DNA of 64,000 nucleotides from Paraburkholderia caribensis (GTDB lineage Bacteria; Pseudomonadota; Gammaproteobacteria; Burkholderiales; Burkholderiaceae), in contig NZ_CP026101.1 in the NCBI RefSeq assembly GCF_002902945.1, forward strand, positions 620,001-684,000, read 5' to 3'. A model generated the notes under the pieces. The model was given only the letters and a program-made list of their open reading frames with translations. It did not search any database and was not told the origin of the DNA. Positions 10,344 to 19,595 of the stretch are shown one piece after another. The position numbers were made by a program, and so were the translations under genes. Positions within the stretch are counted from its first letter, which is position 1. Every line of letters begins with the position of its first letter.

Positions 10344-11077
10344 AGACGACCTTCGATTTTTCCGGGCGCTCGATACTCGTGACGGGCGCATCGAGCGGCA
10401 TTGGCCGCGTGACTGTTGAGATGTTGTGCGCGAGTGGTGCGCAGGTTGTTGCGGCAGCGCGCAACGTTGGCGAGCTGGCTCGTCTTGCGGAGGAGACGGG
10501 GTGCGAGCCTCTTGTGCTCGACGTCGGAGATGAGGCTGCGATTGATGAGGCGCTTGCGTCGCTCGATGTGTTCGATGGGCTGGTGAATTGTGCGGGCACG
10601 GCGATGCTTGAACGCGCTATTGATACTACGGGCGCCAGTTTTGATTCGGTGATGAACGTTAATGCTCGCGGCGCGGCTTTGGTTTCGAGGCATGTTGCGC
10701 GGGCGATGATCGATGCGAAGCGCGCGGGCAGTATCGTGAATGTTTCTAGCCAGGCGGCGCTGGTTGGGCTTGAGGATCATTTGAGTTATTGCGCTTCTAA
10801 AGCTGCGATGGATGCGATTACGCGGGTTTTGTGTGTCGAGCTTGGAGGGTATGGGATTCGCGTGAATAGCGTTAATCCGACGGTCACTTTGACGCCGATG
10901 GCGGTGAAGGCATGGAGCGAGCCTTCCAAGCGCGATCCCGCGCTCCAGGCTATTCCGCTTAAGCGGTTCGCTGAACCGCGGGAAGTTGCTGGGCCGATTT
11001 TGTTTTTGCTTAGCGAAGCGGCTTCTATGATTAGTGGGGTGGCTTTGCCGGTTGATGGCGGTTATACCGCCAGGTGA
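10340..11077 (+). CDS. short-chain dehydrogenase, L-xylulose reductase (DCXR)-like
   Basis: 245-aa classical SDR with cofactor motif TGASSGIG at 15-22, NCAG at 83-86, catalytic S136/S137, Y150 and K154. RVNSVNPTVTLTPM followed by KAWSEPSKRD and IPLKRFAEP matches, from memory, dicarbonyl/L-xylulose reductase, which interconverts L-xylulose and xylitol with NADP(H). It starts inside the kinase stop codon and is the last gene of the unit. Its codons are visibly richer in T at third positions than those of the genes before it (for example GTT, GAT, ATT, TCT), increasingly so toward the 3' end. Confidence 0.86.
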   Translation: MKTTFDFSGRSILVTGASSGIGRVTVEMLCASGAQVVAAARNVGELARLAEETGCEPLVLDVGDEAAIDEALASLDVFDGLVNCAGTAMLERAIDTTGASFDSVMNVNARGAALVSRHVARAMIDAKRAGSIVNVSSQAALVGLEDHLSYCASKAAMDAITRVLCVELGGYGIRVNSVNPTVTLTPMAVKAWSEPSKRDPALQAIPLKRFAEPREVAGPILFLLSEAASMISGVALPVDGGYTAR

Positions 11078-11720
11078 ATTTTGGGGTTTGGTTTTTGTCT
11101 GCGACGCTGGGATTTGGGTTTTGCGCTTTTCGCTTTGCGCTGGCATCCGCCGATTTATGTTTTCGCTGGCATCCGCGAATTGTTAGCTTGCTTCAAGCGT
11201 CGCCCCTGTGCGGGGCGGCACCTACTTTTCTTTGCCGCCGCAAAGAAAAGTAGGCAAAAGAAAGCGGCTCACACCGCCAATTCTTGACGTTTGCCCACGG
11301 GCCCCCAACGTCCCCACACTTCACACACCAGTGGCCCTGGTTGGTGCCCGTTGCCAACACTTCGAATGAGCGCCTCACCCGCTTCGATTACCCGTACTCG
11401 GGCAAACGGCGGCGAATGGTATGCGCCGCCCAGGTGGCAAACTGTGTGTAGGTTGTCGCACCACATACGTTAGCGCTCTTACCAGAAACACCAATCGTGC
11501 TACCCAGTCCGGAGTGATGCGTGTATGGCGCGAAAGCCTACACACAGTTTGCCACCTGGGCGGCCGTGGACTGTCTGGTGAGGCATGCTGACACGCAGGT
11601 GCGTGAAGTGGGTGAGGCGCTCATTCAGAGCGTTAGCAACGGACGTGGATCATGTGGTTGCCGTGTGAAGCGTAAGAACCTTTGGGGGCCCTCAGGCAAG
11701 TATTAGTGCTGGCGGTGTGA

Positions 11721-11728
11721 GCCGCTTT
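11721..11728. repeat. left target-site duplication of the IS element
   Basis: GCCGCTTT occurs immediately left of the element and again at 13100-13107 immediately right of it. The uninterrupted palindromes B and C carry this 8-mer once, within gtgagccgctttctttt. Eight bases is normal for the IS256 family. Confidence 0.9.
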
Positions 11729-13099
11729 GAGCCTGTCCGCATTTTTGTGGGCGAGGCGGTTAAAGGAATCGTTAGCCGCGCGCCTGCGTAAATCGATCGC
11801 CAAACAGAATAGCAAACTGGTTCATGGCTGACTTCCAGTCGAAGGCTGAGCGCACGTTTTTGGCCAGGACGTTGCGCAATGCCAGCCAGAGTAGCTTGAT
11901 TGCAGCCTCGTCATTGGGGAAGTGACCGCGGGTCTTGATGATCTTGCGCAACTGCATGTTCAGACTCTCAATGGCGTTCGTGGTGTACACGACCCGCCGG
12001 ATCTCGGGTGGAAACACGAAGAACGGCGTGACGTGCTCCCAGGCGCGCTGCCAGGACTGCACGATAGTCGGGTATTTCGCGCCCCATGGCCCATCAGCAA
12101 AGGCCTGCAGAGCCTGCTTCGCTGCCTCTTCGCTGGCAGCTGCGTAGATCGGACGCAGCGCCTGGGCGACAGCCTTGCGGTCCTTCCAGCCAGCGTATTC
12201 CAGGCTGTTGCGGATCAGATGCACGATGCAGGTCTGCACCGCCGTCTTCGGGTAAGCTGCGCCGATCGCGTCGGTCAGCCCCTTCAGGCCGTCAACGACC
12301 GCAATCAGGATGTCCTGGCAGCCGCGGGTCTTGAGTTCGTTGAACACCTTGAGCCAGAACTTCGCGCCCTCGGTCTGCTCAATCCACAGGCCCAGCACAT
12401 CGCGCTGGCCGTCCGCCTGAATGCCCAGAGCCAGATACACCGCCTTGTTGCTGACCACACCGTCATCGCGGATCTTGACCCGCAACGCGTCGAAGAAGAC
12501 CACCGGATACATCGTCTCGAGCGGACGGTTCTGCCAGGCCAGCGTTTCGGCCATCACCTCGTCGGTGACCGAGCTGATGAAATCGGGCGACACCTCGGTG
12601 CCGTAGCTCTCGGCCAGAAAGGCCTGGATCTCGCGCACGCTCATGCCACGCGCGTACATCGCGATGATGCGCTCGTCAAAGCCGGTGAAGCGGCGTTCGT
12701 GTTTGGGGATCAGGATCGGCTCGAAGCTGCCGTCGCGGTCGCGCGGCAACTCGACCCGGACGACGCCACGATCGGTGATGACCGTCTTGCGGCTGGCGCC
12801 GTTGCGCTCGTTGGCCTGGCCAGCGGGTTTGGATTCGCCCGGTGGATACCCCAGATGCAGATTCATCTCCGCACCCATCGCGCGTTCGATAATCGCCTTG
12901 TTAAACGCCAGCATCAGATCCTGCACCTCGGTCGGCGTCATCGGCCCCTTGACCAGCTCGTCCAGCAGTGCTTTGGGCAGTTCAGGCAGCGGCCCTCGGG
13001 CCGCTGCCTGAGACGCCACCGTGCGTTTCTTCTTCATTGGCATATCCATGACTTTTACCTCTCATGATATGCCTCGCCCACAAAATGACGGATAGGCCC
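11729..13099 (-). mobile_element. IS256-family insertion sequence, 1371 bp, complete
   Basis: Bounded by imperfect 29-bp terminal inverted repeats at 11729-11757 and 13071-13099. The ends read GRGCCTRTCCG and then, after a few mismatches, both finish TTTTGTGGGCGAGGC. It carries one full transposase gene on the minus strand and is flanked by the 8-bp duplication GCCGCTTT. Intact ends, an intact gene and a perfect duplication suggest recent insertion. It landed in one arm of palindrome A, leaving the other arm intact. Confidence 0.93.
11772..13049 (-). CDS. IS256 family transposase (Mutator-like DDE)
   Basis: 425-aa transposase that catalyses transposition of the surrounding element. The DDE triad is visible: first Asp in VVFFDALRVKIRDDG, second in IAVVDGLKGLTDAI, Glu in YTTNAIESLNMQLR. 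CIVHLIRNSLEY is the conserved C/H segment between the second D and E. An N-terminal region including TPTEVQDLMLAFNKAIIERAMGAEM is probably DNA-binding. Full length with no frameshift, so probably active. MKKKR, five codons in, is an alternative start. Confidence 0.95.
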   Translation of the reverse strand: MDMPMKKKRTVASQAAARGPLPELPKALLDELVKGPMTPTEVQDLMLAFNKAIIERAMGAEMNLHLGYPPGESKPAGQANERNGASRKTVITDRGVVRVELPRDRDGSFEPILIPKHERRFTGFDERIIAMYARGMSVREIQAFLAESYGTEVSPDFISSVTDEVMAETLAWQNRPLETMYPVVFFDALRVKIRDDGVVSNKAVYLALGIQADGQRDVLGLWIEQTEGAKFWLKVFNELKTRGCQDILIAVVDGLKGLTDAIGAAYPKTAVQTCIVHLIRNSLEYAGWKDRKAVAQALRPIYAAASEEAAKQALQAFADGPWGAKYPTIVQSWQRAWEHVTPFFVFPPEIRRVVYTTNAIESLNMQLRKIIKTRGHFPNDEAAIKLLWLALRNVLAKNVRSAFDWKSAMNQFAILFGDRFTQARG

Positions 13100-13107
13100 G
13101 CCGCTTT
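13100..13107. repeat. right target-site duplication of the IS element
   Basis: Second copy of GCCGCTTT, directly after the right terminal repeat. It restores the reading of the palindrome arm (cttttgcctacttttc follows). Confidence 0.9.
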
Positions 13108-13268
13108 CTTTTGCCTACTTTTCTTTGCGGCGGCAAAGAAAAGTAGGTGCCGCCCCGCACAGGGGCGACGCGTGAATCACGCTAACAAATCGCGGATGCC
13201 AGCGCAAAACTAAACCCGGCGTCGCAAGACAAAGACAAAAACAAAGACAAAAACAAAAACAAAAAAAC

Positions 13269-14204
13269 CTACAGCAAAGTCCTCACATGCCAAAGCTCAG
13301 GAAACAACACAATATCAAGCATCTTCCGCAGATACGGAGCCCCAGCGGTCCCACCAGTGCCTTGCTTAAACCCAATAATCCGCTCAACAGTAGTCACATG
13401 CCGAAACCGCCACTGCCGAAAGGCATCTTCGAGATCGACGAGTTCCTCAGCCATCTCATACAGTTCCCAATGCTGCGAAGGATTCCGATAAACCTCAAGC
13501 CAGGCGGCTTCAACCGAAGCATCGTGTTGAGTAGGCAGCGTCCAGTCACGCTCCAGCCGTGAGGCATCAATGGCAAACCCCCGCCGCGCCAGCAAACGAA
13601 CCACTTCGTCATAGAACGAAGGCGCCTCGAGTGCCGCTTTCACTTCGGCAAACACATCGGCACGATGCGCATGAGGCTTGAGCATCTGCTCATTCTTATT
13701 CCCGAGCATGAACTCCAGCTGACGATACTGATAAGACTGAAACCCCGATGAACTGCCAAGAAACGGCCGCATCGACGTATATTCCGAAGGCGTCATCGTC
13801 GACAACACATTCCACGCCTGCACAAGCTGCTCAAGAATCCGCGACACACGCGCCAGCATCTTGAACGCCGGCGGCAACTCGTCTCGATGCACTGAAGCAA
13901 GCGCCGCACGCAACTCATACAGCGCAAGCTTCATCCACAACTCGCTCGTCTGATGCTGAATGATGAACAGCATCTCGTTGTGATCCGGCGACAACGGATG
14001 CTGCGCATGCAGAATCGAACCGAGCGACAAATAATCGCCATAGCTCATCGACTTCGAGAAATCGAGCTGCGCGTCGTGCCAGCCTTCGCCCTCGTCGACG
14101 GCCATGTGCGAACCGTGCGTCTCGCGCGGCGTCGGCGTGCCACCATGCCCGAACGGGCAGCCTTGCACGGGCTTGTCTTCCGTCATCTTCATGTGGTCGG
14201 TCAT
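13269..14204 (-). CDS. kynA: tryptophan 2,3-dioxygenase
   Basis: Heme enzyme that opens the indole ring of L-tryptophan to N-formylkynurenine, the first step of the kynurenine pathway. 311 aa with the family core: [28 protein letters not shown] (heme-pocket His) and [26 protein letters not shown] near the C-terminus closes the active site. It is the last gene of a kynB-kynU-kynA run on the minus strand, 10 bp after kynU. Its 3' end faces palindrome A, and T-ending codons become frequent there. Confidence 0.97.
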   Translation of the reverse strand: MTDHMKMTEDKPVQGCPFGHGGTPTPRETHGSHMAVDEGEGWHDAQLDFSKSMSYGDYLSLGSILHAQHPLSPDHNEMLFIIQHQTSELWMKLALYELRAALASVHRDELPPAFKMLARVSRILEQLVQAWNVLSTMTPSEYTSMRPFLGSSSGFQSYQYRQLEFMLGNKNEQMLKPHAHRADVFAEVKAALEAPSFYDEVVRLLARRGFAIDASRLERDWTLPTQHDASVEAAWLEVYRNPSQHWELYEMAEELVDLEDAFRQWRFRHVTTVERIIGFKQGTGGTAGAPYLRKMLDIVLFPELWHVRTLL

Positions 14205-14214
14205 CGCGCGCTCC

Positions 14215-15465
14215 TCAGGTCACGGCGCCGCGTGCGGCAAATTCAGGTGCACGCCAGATCTCGTGTTCCAGCACGTGCCGCAGATGCTCGACGGCATCCC
14301 ATACATCGACAAAGCGCGTGTACAGCGGCGTAAAGCCGAAACGCAACACATGCGGCTCGCGATAATCGCCGATCACGCCGCGCGCAATCAGCGCCTGCAT
14401 CACTTCATAACCATGCGGATGCTCGAAGCTCGCATGCGAGCCGCGTTGCGCATGCGCGCGCGGCGTCACGAGCGTGAGAGGAAATTCCTTGCAACGCGTT
14501 TCGACCAGTTCAATGAAAAGGTCCGTCAGTGCAAGCGACTTCTTGCGGATCGCCTGCATGTCGGTTTGCAGAAAAATGTCGAGCCCGCATTCGACGAGCG
14601 CCATCGACACCATCGGCTGCGTGCCGCACAAAAAGCGGCCGATGCCGTCGTCGGCGGCGTAGGTCGGGTCCATCGCAAACGGCGCGCGATGCCCCCACCA
14701 GCCCGACAACGGCTGCTCGAAGTCGCTCTGATGACGATGCGGCACCCACGCGAACGCCGGAGAACCCGGACCGCCGTTCAGATACTTGTAGGTGCAGCCG
14801 ACGGCGCAATCCGCGCCAACGCCATTCAGATCGACAGGCACGGCGCCCGCCGAGTGCGCGAGATCCCACAGCGCGAGCGCGCCCTTGTCGTGGATCAGCT
14901 TCGTCAGCGCGGCCATGTCGTGCATATAGCCGGTGCGGTAGTTGACATGCGTGATCATCGCGACGGCGACGTCGTCGGTGATCGCGGCGGGCAATTCGGA
15001 CGGATCGTCGACGAGCCGCAACTCGTAACCGCGATCCAGTTGTTTGATCAGCCCTTGCGCGATGTACAGATCGGTCGGAAAGTTGGAGCGCTCCGACACG
15101 ATCACGCGGCGCTTCGGGTCGCGCTTGTCCTGCATGCGCAGCGCCGCCGACAGCACCTTGAACAGGTTGATCGAAATCGTGTCGGTGACCACGACCTCGT
15201 TGTGCGCCGCGCCGATCAGCGCCGCGAGCTTGCTGCCCAGACGCCGCGGCAGCGAGAACCAGCCGGCCGTGTTCCAGCTGCGGATCAGTCCTTCGCCCCA
15301 TTCGGCGCCGATCACCGTCTGTGCGCGCTGCGCGGCCGCGGCTGGCGGCACGCCGAGCGAATTGCCGTCCAGATAGATGACGTTCGGCGCCAGCGCGAAC
15401 TGGTCGCGCAACGGCGCGAGCGGGTCGGCTGCATCGAGCGCGAGTGCTTCTTCACGTTGATTCAT
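14215..15465 (-). CDS. kynU: kynureninase
   Basis: PLP enzyme that cleaves kynurenine to anthranilate and alanine, 416 aa. The PLP lysine is in [29 protein letters not shown] near the start and [15 protein letters not shown], with the PLP-nitrogen Asp, are typical of the family. It lies between kynB and kynA in one transcription unit, so tryptophan is converted to anthranilate by three adjacent genes. Confidence 0.97.
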   Translation of the reverse strand: MNQREEALALDAADPLAPLRDQFALAPNVIYLDGNSLGVPPAAAAQRAQTVIGAEWGEGLIRSWNTAGWFSLPRRLGSKLAALIGAAHNEVVVTDTISINLFKVLSAALRMQDKRDPKRRVIVSERSNFPTDLYIAQGLIKQLDRGYELRLVDDPSELPAAITDDVAVAMITHVNYRTGYMHDMAALTKLIHDKGALALWDLAHSAGAVPVDLNGVGADCAVGCTYKYLNGGPGSPAFAWVPHRHQSDFEQPLSGWWGHRAPFAMDPTYAADDGIGRFLCGTQPMVSMALVECGLDIFLQTDMQAIRKKSLALTDLFIELVETRCKEFPLTLVTPRAHAQRGSHASFEHPHGYEVMQALIARGVIGDYREPHVLRFGFTPLYTRFVDVWDAVEHLRHVLEHEIWRAPEFAARGAVT

Positions 15466-15492
15466 GATGTTCGTTCAGTCGAAAGAGTGTGT

Positions 15493-16140
15493 TCAAGCGG
15501 AATGTCGTGGTTCAGGCAGCGCGCGCAGCACGGCGCGCACCGGGCTGGCGTCGAGCGTCGTCAGCTTGAGCGGCAGCGCGATCAGCTCGTAGTCGCCAGG
15601 CGCGACGGCATCGAGCACAATGCCTTCGAGAATCGCCATGCGATGCGCGCGGATGCGTTGATGGGCGTCCATCGTCTTCGATTCCTGCGGATCGAGCGAA
15701 GGCGTATCGATGCCGATCAGCTTCACGCCGTGCGCGGCGAGCAGATCGATCGTGTCGGGTGCGACTGCGCAGAAAGCGCTGTCCCATCTGTCGACGGGCG
15801 CTGCGCGGTAGGTGCGCAACAGCACGCGCGGCGGCACGCCGTCGAGCGACGCGGCAACATGCTCCGGACTCACCAGCGGCGCCGCGCCGATACAGTGGAT
15901 CACGCGGCAGCGGCCGAGATACGCATCGAGCGGCACCGCGCCGATCGCAGCGCCATCGGCGTCGTAGTGCAGCGGCGCGTCAGTGTGCGCGCCCGTGTGC
16001 GGCGAGATCGTCAGCCGCGCGACGTTGACGGGCGAGCCCGCCTCCATCCGCCACACGCGCTCGATGCCCACGGGCGTGTCGCCCGGCCAGACGGGCGTCG
16101 CCGTATCGACGGCGGGCGTGATGTCCCAAAGCGTGTCCAT
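15493..16140 (-). CDS. kynB: kynurenine formamidase (arylformamidase)
   Basis: Cyclase-family metal hydrolase that removes formate from N-formylkynurenine, 215 aa. The metal-binding [13 protein letters not shown] (HxxxD) motif is present; VWPGDTP and GIDTPSLDP are family segments. I chose ATG 16140 because TAGGAGAC lies just upstream; an in-frame ATG at 16158 has no site. It is first in the kyn operon and diverges from the regulator gene. Confidence 0.95.
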   Translation of the reverse strand: MDTLWDITPAVDTATPVWPGDTPVGIERVWRMEAGSPVNVARLTISPHTGAHTDAPLHYDADGAAIGAVPLDAYLGRCRVIHCIGAAPLVSPEHVAASLDGVPPRVLLRTYRAAPVDRWDSAFCAVAPDTIDLLAAHGVKLIGIDTPSLDPQESKTMDAHQRIRAHRMAILEGIVLDAVAPGDYELIALPLKLTTLDASPVRAVLRALPEPRHSA

Positions 16141-16321
16141 GCGTCTCCTATTGACCACAGTGCATGCCTGAGCGTCCTACTCTCGTCTCATGCTAGCGCC
16201 GTTGTTCTGCAACCTTCTTTGGATGATAGGCGGCATCAGACGAAATGTGCTTGCTAAAAAAACTGTTTATTTCGCCCCCTTTGGAACATAATTTGAGGCA
16301 AACGGGAAAGGGAGACCGAAA
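16141..16321. promoter_or_regulatory. divergent kynB / kynR promoter region
   Basis: 181 bp between the kyn operon and its likely Lrp-type regulator. The half next to kynR (about 16245-16300) is much more AT-rich than its surroundings (aaaaaaactgtttattt, ggaacataatttgagg), as expected for promoters and an Lrp-family operator. A GGGAGA ribosome site precedes kynR. I see no perfect operator palindrome. Confidence 0.55.
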
Positions 16322-16825
16322 ATGAACGCGATCTCACTGGACGCCACCGATTGCCGTATCTTGACGGTGCTGCAGCACGAAGGACGAATCAGCAATCTGG
16401 ATCTGGCGGAGCGCATCTCGCTTTCGCCGTCCGCGTGTCTGCGGCGCTTGCGCCTGCTGGAAGAGCAGGGGGTGATCGAGCGTTATCGCGCGTGCCTGAA
16501 CCGCGAAGTGCTGGGGTTTGAACTGGAAGCGTTCGTGCAGGTATCGATGCGCAACGACCAGGAAAACTGGCACGAGCGCTTCGCCGACGCGCTGCGTGAC
16601 TGGCCGGAAGTGGTCGGCGCGTTCGTCGTGACGGGCGAGACGCATTATCTGCTGCGGGTGCTCGCCCACAATCTCAAGCACTATTCGGATTTCGTGCTCA
16701 GCCGTCTGTACAAGGCGCCGGGCGTTTTGGACATCCGCTCGAACATCGTGCTGCAGACGCTGAAGGAAGACTCGGGCGTGCCCGTCGCGCTGGTAACGAG
16801 CTCGAAGGCGCAACAGCCTGGCTAG
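16322..16825 (+). CDS. kynR: Lrp/AsnC family regulator, probable kynurenine-responsive KynR
   Basis: 167 aa. Residues 1-60 form the winged helix-turn-helix (LDLAERISLSPSACLRRLRLL). The rest is the ligand-binding RAM domain (VVGAFVVTGETHYLLRV). In pseudomonads an AsnC-type KynR divergent from kynBUA activates the operon in response to kynurenine. The same arrangement here supports that role by inference. Confidence 0.88.
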   Translation: MNAISLDATDCRILTVLQHEGRISNLDLAERISLSPSACLRRLRLLEEQGVIERYRACLNREVLGFELEAFVQVSMRNDQENWHERFADALRDWPEVVGAFVVTGETHYLLRVLAHNLKHYSDFVLSRLYKAPGVLDIRSNIVLQTLKEDSGVPVALVTSSKAQQPG

Positions 16826-16889
16826 CCAGCGCCGCCCGGGCGGGCGAGGAAAACCCGCCTTTCTCGCCACATGCAACGGCGCCGGCGTG

Positions 16890-17414
16890 TCAGCCGAGCC
16901 GTTTCAGGCCGTGAAAATCGCCGTTGTGGAAGACGAGTGGCTCGATTTCCCCCGCCCGATCGTGGACGCCGCAGCGCTCCACCTCGCCGACAAAAATCAC
17001 GTGGTCGCCTTCGTCATAGCGGCTGCGGTTGTGGCATTCGAACCATGCGAGCGCACCGTCGAGCACGGGCATGCCCGTGTCGCCCGCCGCATGCGATACC
17101 CCTTCGAAGCGGTCGCCCTTGACGGTGGCGAAGCGCTTGCACAGATCGAGCTGCGTCGCGGCCAGCACATTGACGACATAATGACTGTTCGAGCGGAACA
17201 CGGGCATGGAGGCCGAGCGTGTCGCGAGACTCCACAGCACGAGCGGCGGCGCGAGCGAGACGGAATTGAACGAACTGGCCGTGATCCCGATCAACGCGCC
17301 CGACGGCGCGCGTGTCGTAATGACGGTGACGCCCGTCGCAAACTGGCTGAGCGCGCGGCGAAAAGCGTCGTTGTCGAAATTGGGCGGGTTGGCGCGCTTC
17401 ATCGGCGGGGGCAT
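16890..17414 (-). CDS. flavin reductase-like domain protein
   Basis: 174-aa member of the flavin reductase family that supplies reduced FMN/FAD to two-component monooxygenases. FATGVTVITTRAPSGALIGITASSF and SLAPPLVLWSL are the signature segments; GDHVIFVGEVERC is the conserved end. No partner oxygenase is adjacent, so its physiological role is unknown. Neither the ATG at 17414 nor MKRAN at 17402 has a clear ribosome site, so the start is uncertain. Confidence 0.88.
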   Translation of the reverse strand: MPPPMKRANPPNFDNDAFRRALSQFATGVTVITTRAPSGALIGITASSFNSVSLAPPLVLWSLATRSASMPVFRSNSHYVVNVLAATQLDLCKRFATVKGDRFEGVSHAAGDTGMPVLDGALAWFECHNRSRYDEGDHVIFVGEVERCGVHDRAGEIEPLVFHNGDFHGLKRLG

Positions 17415-17729
17415 GCTGGCGAACGGACCGCTTCATGCAGCGACCAGAGGAAAAAAAACGGTTCGAAGGTCATGTAGAAATTTGGCGAATTGTCCCAATT
17501 TTAACTGCAATCGCAGAGGGCCAGGCGCGAGCGCGTGGCGGGACAAGGGCTGCTGCATGGTACGGATGGTGCGTGCGGGCAGCATGAATACCGAAAAGGG
17601 CGGAGTATTGGCCGGTCGGATGCGGTGAAGCATCGGGTGTCCACAGTGACTGCGGTGAGCCGACGCGGCTTTGTCCAGACGTTTTGTCCGGAACGCAAGC
17701 GTCGCGGTGAGCCAATTCAAGGAGCGAGC
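17415..17729. other. intergenic region upstream of msrA and the flavin reductase gene
   Basis: 315 bp between divergent genes. It has an AT-richer patch near 17450-17510 that could serve as promoter, and an AAGGAG ribosome site for msrA at the right end. Overlapping short ORFs on both strands show no family features. Nothing else is recognisable. Confidence 0.4.
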
Positions 17730-18281
17730 ATGAGTCAGTCAGTCGAGACCGCCACGCTGGGCGGCGGGTGTTTCTGGTGTCTGGAGGCGGTGTATCTGGG
17801 CGTCGATGGGGTGACGTCGGTGGAATCGGGGTATGCGGGCGGGCAGGTCGACAATCCGTCGTACGAGCAGGTGTGCGACGGCGACACCGGGCACGCCGAA
17901 GTCGTCAACGTCGAGTTCGATCCGGCGCGCATTACGTACCGCGAGATCCTCGATATTTTCTTCGCGATCCATGATCCGACCCAGCTCAACCGTCAGGGAA
18001 ACGATGTCGGCACGCAATACCGGTCGGTGATCTTCACCCACTCGGACGCGCAGCGCGAGACGGCACTGCAGGCGATCCGCGAGATCGGCGCCGAAGGCAT
18101 CTACGACGGCCAGATCGTCACGCAGGTGCTGCCGCTCGACGGCAACTATTTTCCTGCCGAGGCGTATCACCAGAACTACTTCGCGCAGCATCCGGATCAG
18201 GGCTATTGCGCGTTCGTCGTGGCGCCGAAGGTGGCGAAGTTCCGGCAGAAGTTCGCGCATCGGATCAAGGCCGGAGCGTGA
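17730..18281 (+). CDS. msrA: peptide-methionine (S)-S-oxide reductase
   Basis: Repairs S-methionine sulfoxide in proteins using thioredoxin. 183 aa. The catalytic motif GGGCFWC places the nucleophilic cysteine at residue 14. GYAGG, DPTQLNRQGNDVGTQYRS and the second cysteine in GYCAFVV are as expected. The ATG follows AAGGAG by 6 bases. It stands alone and is probably transcribed singly, ending at the hairpin at 18328. Confidence 0.96.
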   Translation: MSQSVETATLGGGCFWCLEAVYLGVDGVTSVESGYAGGQVDNPSYEQVCDGDTGHAEVVNVEFDPARITYREILDIFFAIHDPTQLNRQGNDVGTQYRSVIFTHSDAQRETALQAIREIGAEGIYDGQIVTQVLPLDGNYFPAEAYHQNYFAQHPDQGYCAFVVAPKVAKFRQKFAHRIKAGA

Positions 18282-18327
18282 GCGCGGGCTGATTTCCGCG
18301 CGTGAGGTAACCTGAAGTAACCGTTTG

Positions 18328-18362
18328 CGCGGCGCAGGTCCTAAGCGGACTGCGCCGCGTTT
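18328..18362 (+). terminator. rho-independent terminator after msrA
   Basis: CGCGGCGCAG and its inverse CTGCGCCGCG flank a short loop and are followed by a T-rich tail. The right-hand part overlaps the stop codon of the convergent DUF72 gene. Confidence 0.7.
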
Positions 18363-19495
18363 TCTTGTTGCGCGGCGCGCAGCCGTTCGCACGCAGCCGC
18401 GATTTGCGCCGCGAGCTTCACGCAGGTCAGCGGCGCGGAACCTTCGGCCTTGTTGTTCGCGGCGATCAGCACCGGCTGGCCAGCAATCGCGTAACGTGCG
18501 GCCAGTTCGGCGAGCGCGGTGCGGGTGTCGGGGTCTTCGTCGACGAGTTTGTCGAACGGTTCGTACTTCGCTTTTGCCTGCTCGTACTTGAAGCCGCCGT
18601 GCAGGCTCCAGCGCACGATCAGCGGCCCCGACGGCGCGTCATCCAGCATCGCGAGCGCGGCGGCCTGCCGCGACGGATCGGGCATCCGCGCGTGAATGCC
18701 GACGCAATACCGCACGCCCGTCGCCTTCAGCGCGCGAATCAGGCGCGGCGTCAGCAACGACGCATCGCGGATTTCGACGGCGTAGCAGGTATCGCCTTCG
18801 AGCGGCGGCAGCGCCGCCAGGAAGGCCGTCAGCCGGTCGACGAAGAGAGCCGGCCGCGCGAGCATTTCATTGGGCAGCGGCGAGAACTGGAACACGAGCG
18901 CCCCCGCCTTCGCGCCCAGGCCGTCGATGCAAGGCCGCACGAATTCGTCGATGGCCAGTTGCGCGTTCAGAAAGCAGGGATTCTCCGATACCGGCTCGCC
19001 GCGCTCGGCGCGCACCGTGGCGTCGGTGACGAGCGCGGGCGCCTTCACGATGAAGCGAAAATGGTCCGGCACCTGCTGCGCGTAACGCAGATAGTCGGTG
19101 AGCGTGAGCGGCGCGTAAAACGAGCGGTCGATGCTCACCGTTCGCAGCAGCGGATGCGCGCCGTAAGCGGTGAGGCCGTCGCGCGACAGCTTGCTGTTGC
19201 TGTAGTCGTCGCCGTAGACGATGCCTTTCCAGCCCGGAAAGGACCATGTCGAGGTGCCGAGATGCACTTGCGGCGGCAACTGGCTGGCGAGCTGCGTGAG
19301 CTGTTCGGAAGGCGGCGCGGCGAGGACGCCGCGGGCGCGGCGTTTTTTCGGCGGCGCTTCGCCGGTCGCGGCCGCCGTTTCGGACGAAGCGTTGGGCGCA
19401 GAGGCAACGGCGACCGCCGCCTGCTCGACGGGATTGCCGAACATGTCGAGTTGCACGGTGCCGTCGGGCGCGTCGGGTGCCGCTTCTTCTTCCAT
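18341..19495 (-). CDS. DUF72 (YecE family) protein
   Basis: 384 aa of unknown biochemical role. The DUF72 TIM-barrel-like domain starts near residue 75 (VHLGTSTWSFPGWKGIVY) and ends with VLIAANNKAEGSAP. The first 70 residues are a low-complexity Ala/Pro-rich extension with a basic PPKKRRARG patch, which looks dispensable. I chose ATG 19495 (MEEEA); an open frame continues upstream to 19870 but overlaps the cfa gene and has no family content. Confidence 0.85.
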   Translation of the reverse strand: MEEEAAPDAPDGTVQLDMFGNPVEQAAVAVASAPNASSETAAATGEAPPKKRRARGVLAAPPSEQLTQLASQLPPQVHLGTSTWSFPGWKGIVYGDDYSNSKLSRDGLTAYGAHPLLRTVSIDRSFYAPLTLTDYLRYAQQVPDHFRFIVKAPALVTDATVRAERGEPVSENPCFLNAQLAIDEFVRPCIDGLGAKAGALVFQFSPLPNEMLARPALFVDRLTAFLAALPPLEGDTCYAVEIRDASLLTPRLIRALKATGVRYCVGIHARMPDPSRQAAALAMLDDAPSGPLIVRWSLHGGFKYEQAKAKYEPFDKLVDEDPDTRTALAELAARYAIAGQPVLIAANNKAEGSAPLTCVKLAAQIAAACERLRAAQQENAAQSA

Positions 19496-19595
19496 CGATC
19501 CGTTACGAGAGACGTTGCGCTGACGCGGATGAACGACGTCCGCTCCGGGCCGATGCATGAGCGCAACGGACCCGAAGCGGGAACAGCCCGCGATT

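Larger units (their letters stand above)
11093..13234. repeat. long nested palindrome, copy A, interrupted by an IS256-family element
   Basis: An element of about 770 bp once the insertion is removed. The 80-bp left arm is 11199-11278. Its inverse is 11711-11728 continued at 13108-13169, so the insertion sits inside the right arm. Each arm holds two local hairpins: one around GCCCCTGTGCGGGGC, and a 15-bp perfect stem (CCTACTTTTCTTTGC, loop CGCC). The interior is 432 bp. A perfect inner 27-bp inverted pair is at 11426-11452 and 11537-11563. Outer arms contain TGTCTGCGACG and GCGCTGGCATCCGC and their inverses. It separates two converging genes. Short ORFs within it are not supported. Confidence 0.9.

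Noticed and set aside
14104..16257. 717-codon plus-strand frame across kynA-kynU-kynB
   Set aside because: It is the antisense of three well-supported genes and has shadow-type composition.
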